From the NCBI GenBank assembly GCA_000817085.1, contig JUEM01000001.1, forward strand, positions 1-64,000: a stretch of DNA of 64,000 bases, written 5' to 3'. The position numbers and the translations under genes were made by a program. This document shows, piece after piece, positions 62,977 through 64,000 of this stretch; the first letter of the stretch is position 1; every line of letters starts with the position of its first letter. The notes beneath the pieces were generated by a model that made no database searches, had not been told where the DNA came from, and saw only the letters and a program-made list of their open reading frames with translations. Source of the DNA: a marine actinobacterium MedAcidi-G1. Its GTDB lineage: Bacteria > Actinomycetota > Acidimicrobiia > Acidimicrobiales > MedAcidi-G1.

Positions 62977-63534
62977 ATGACAGTTGCGGCAGTAATTCTT
63001 GCAGCGGGAAGAGGGGAGCGTTGGGATAAACAAGGTCACAAATTGCTCGCAAAACTCAATGGCAAACCAGTTGTTTCATGGGCTATCAATTCAGCTGTTG
63101 AGGCTCAGTTGGATGAATTGATAGTGATTACAGGCTCAGTGGATCTTTCGGATCTGGTACCTAATGAAGCTACTTTATTACACAATAATAATTGGGAGTC
63201 TGGCCAATCAAGTTCATTGATAGTTGCTACTAATTGGGCAAAAGAAAAAGGCCATGATGCTGTCGTAGTAGGGCTTGGAGATATGCCGGGTGTTTCCAAA
63301 GAAGCGTGGATCTCAGTAGCTGAGTGCCCAGACCATTTGGTCATAGCTACTTTTGATGGTGAAAGAAGGCCTCCAACAAAAATTTCTTCAGAGTTTTTTG
63401 AATATTTACCAATAGAGGGTGATGTAGGGGCGAGGCCCCTGTTGAATGGAAGTAATTACAAAGTTACAGAAATAGTCTGTATAGGTAACGGTAATGACAT
63501 CGACACATTTGAGGATTTGGAACAATGGAGCTAA
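62977..63534 (+). CDS. MobA/MocA-like molybdopterin nucleotidyltransferase
   Basis: A 185-aa NTP-transferase. LAAGRGERWDKQGHKLLAKLNGKPV is the nucleotide-binding N-terminus, with VVGLGDMPGVSKEAW as the metal-binding segment. In this context it is probably the MocA-type CTP:molybdopterin cytidylyltransferase that supplies the cytosine dinucleotide cofactor to CoxL. Overlaps coxG by 10 bases. Confidence 0.87.
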   Translation: MTVAAVILAAGRGERWDKQGHKLLAKLNGKPVVSWAINSAVEAQLDELIVITGSVDLSDLVPNEATLLHNNNWESGQSSSLIVATNWAKEKGHDAVVVGLGDMPGVSKEAWISVAECPDHLVIATFDGERRPPTKISSEFFEYLPIEGDVGARPLLNGSNYKVTEIVCIGNGNDIDTFEDLEQWS

Positions 63535-64000
63535 ATAACGATTTTGAAGTATCTGCACCTATAGAGAAAGTTTGGGAAGTTATAAATGACGTCGAGTTGA
63601 TAGCACCTTGTTTGCCTGGCGCCCAGTTGGAAGAAGTTGAGAATGACGAATACAGAGGATTTGTAAAGATTAAGGTCGGCCCAATAACAGCACAATATAA
63701 AGGTGTTGCAAAGTTTGTGGAGAAAGATGATTCTAACCACCGTGTAGTAATTAGGGGTGAAGGACGTGATACGCGTGGAGCGGGTAATGCGGCTGCTGAT
63801 ATAACAGCATCTTTGGAACCGACTGAAGAAGGCACCCTCGTAACTGTTGTTACAGATTTGAAGATAACAGGCAAAGTAGCTCAGTTTGGACGCGGCGTTA
63901 TGGCTGATATTAGCAAAAAATTAATGGGGCAATTTGCCGATAATTTAAGCGAATTGGTTCTTGCTGAAGGAGGAGATTCTCCAAGTAGCAAATCAGAAGA
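63525..64000 (+). CDS. coxG: CoxG (SRPBCC-fold) partial, runs off window
   Basis: From ATG 63525 the frame stays open to the window end (about 158 codons). MELNNDFEVSAPIEKVWEVINDVELIAPCLPGAQLEE opens a CoxG/SRPBCC domain, with VKIKVGPITAQYKGVAKF and a final KITGKVAQFGRGVMADISKKLMGQFADNL as in CoxG. CoxG is thought to anchor CO dehydrogenase to the membrane. Only the C-terminal extension is cut. Confidence 0.9.
   Translation, partial: MELNNDFEVSAPIEKVWEVINDVELIAPCLPGAQLEEVENDEYRGFVKIKVGPITAQYKGVAKFVEKDDSNHRVVIRGEGRDTRGAGNAAADITASLEPTEEGTLVTVVTDLKITGKVAQFGRGVMADISKKLMGQFADNLSELVLAEGGDSPSSKSE

Overview
The window looks like chromosomal DNA from a low-GC (about 40% by eye), free-living marine actinobacterium, most plausibly of the Acidimicrobiia. 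That placement is an inference. It rests on tiny actinobacterial-type ribosomal proteins (bS22-like and bL37-like), an Rpf-type transglycosylase, the mfd-PPIase-mazG-eno-divIC order known from actinobacteria, a probable F420-dependent luciferase-like oxidoreductase, DUF4333-type and Thr-rich lipoproteins, and form II CO dehydrogenase-type genes. Genes are tightly packed, often with ATGA or TAATG overlaps. No intergenic gap exceeds about 190 bases, and I see no IS element, phage, CRISPR array or rRNA.

Layout. 1-6.2 kb: a partial unknown gene, a Cys-motif lipoprotein and a MacAB-like export operon whose adaptor carries Calx-beta domains and recent internal tandem duplications. 6.2-10.3 kb: rsgA, an acyl-CoA ligase, a YbaK-like deacylase and a broken SDR gene. 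10.3-11.2 kb: a GntR/YtrA regulator with a perfect palindromic operator, divergent from a PII gene. 11.2-12.8 kb: a crotonase, a small unknown gene and an ArsC-family gene with an in-frame TGA exactly at the catalytic Cys12 position, followed by a SECIS-like hairpin. 12.8-19.8 kb: a lipid/acyl-CoA catabolic block (LLM oxidoreductase, Zn-ADH, two DUF35 proteins without zinc-ribbon cysteines, two thiolase-fold proteins without the nucleophilic Cys, a 3Fe-4S-type ferredoxin and a ferredoxin reductase). 19.8-34 kb: adenosine kinase, adenosine deaminase, MTA/SAH-type deaminase, an ADP-forming acyl-CoA synthetase pair, an amino-acid ABC transporter and a BMP-type nucleoside ABC transporter, both transporters without a local binding protein.

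34-53.4 kb is a housekeeping block: bL37-like, ychF, rsmI, metG, tatD, Rpf-like, rsmA, ispE, bS22, tRNA-Gln(UUG), a creatinase-like gene, an Fn3 protein with a Thr-Ser repeat, prs, bL25, pth, mfd, a parvulin lipoprotein, mazG, eno and divIC. 53.5 kb to the end is a molybdenum hydroxylase cluster: a form II CoxL-like subunit, then an inserted three-gene ABC-2 exporter, then CoxS, CoxM, CoxD, CoxE, a split XdhC/CoxI pair, a MobA-like nucleotidyltransferase and CoxG, which runs off the window.

Together these suggest an aerobic heterotroph that uses acyl-CoA/lipid substrates, nucleosides and amino compounds, and supplements energy or carbon metabolism with a molybdenum hydroxylase. The most notable signal is the candidate selenocysteine-containing ArsC-family protein at 12405-12785. 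The Sec machinery it needs is not in this window.
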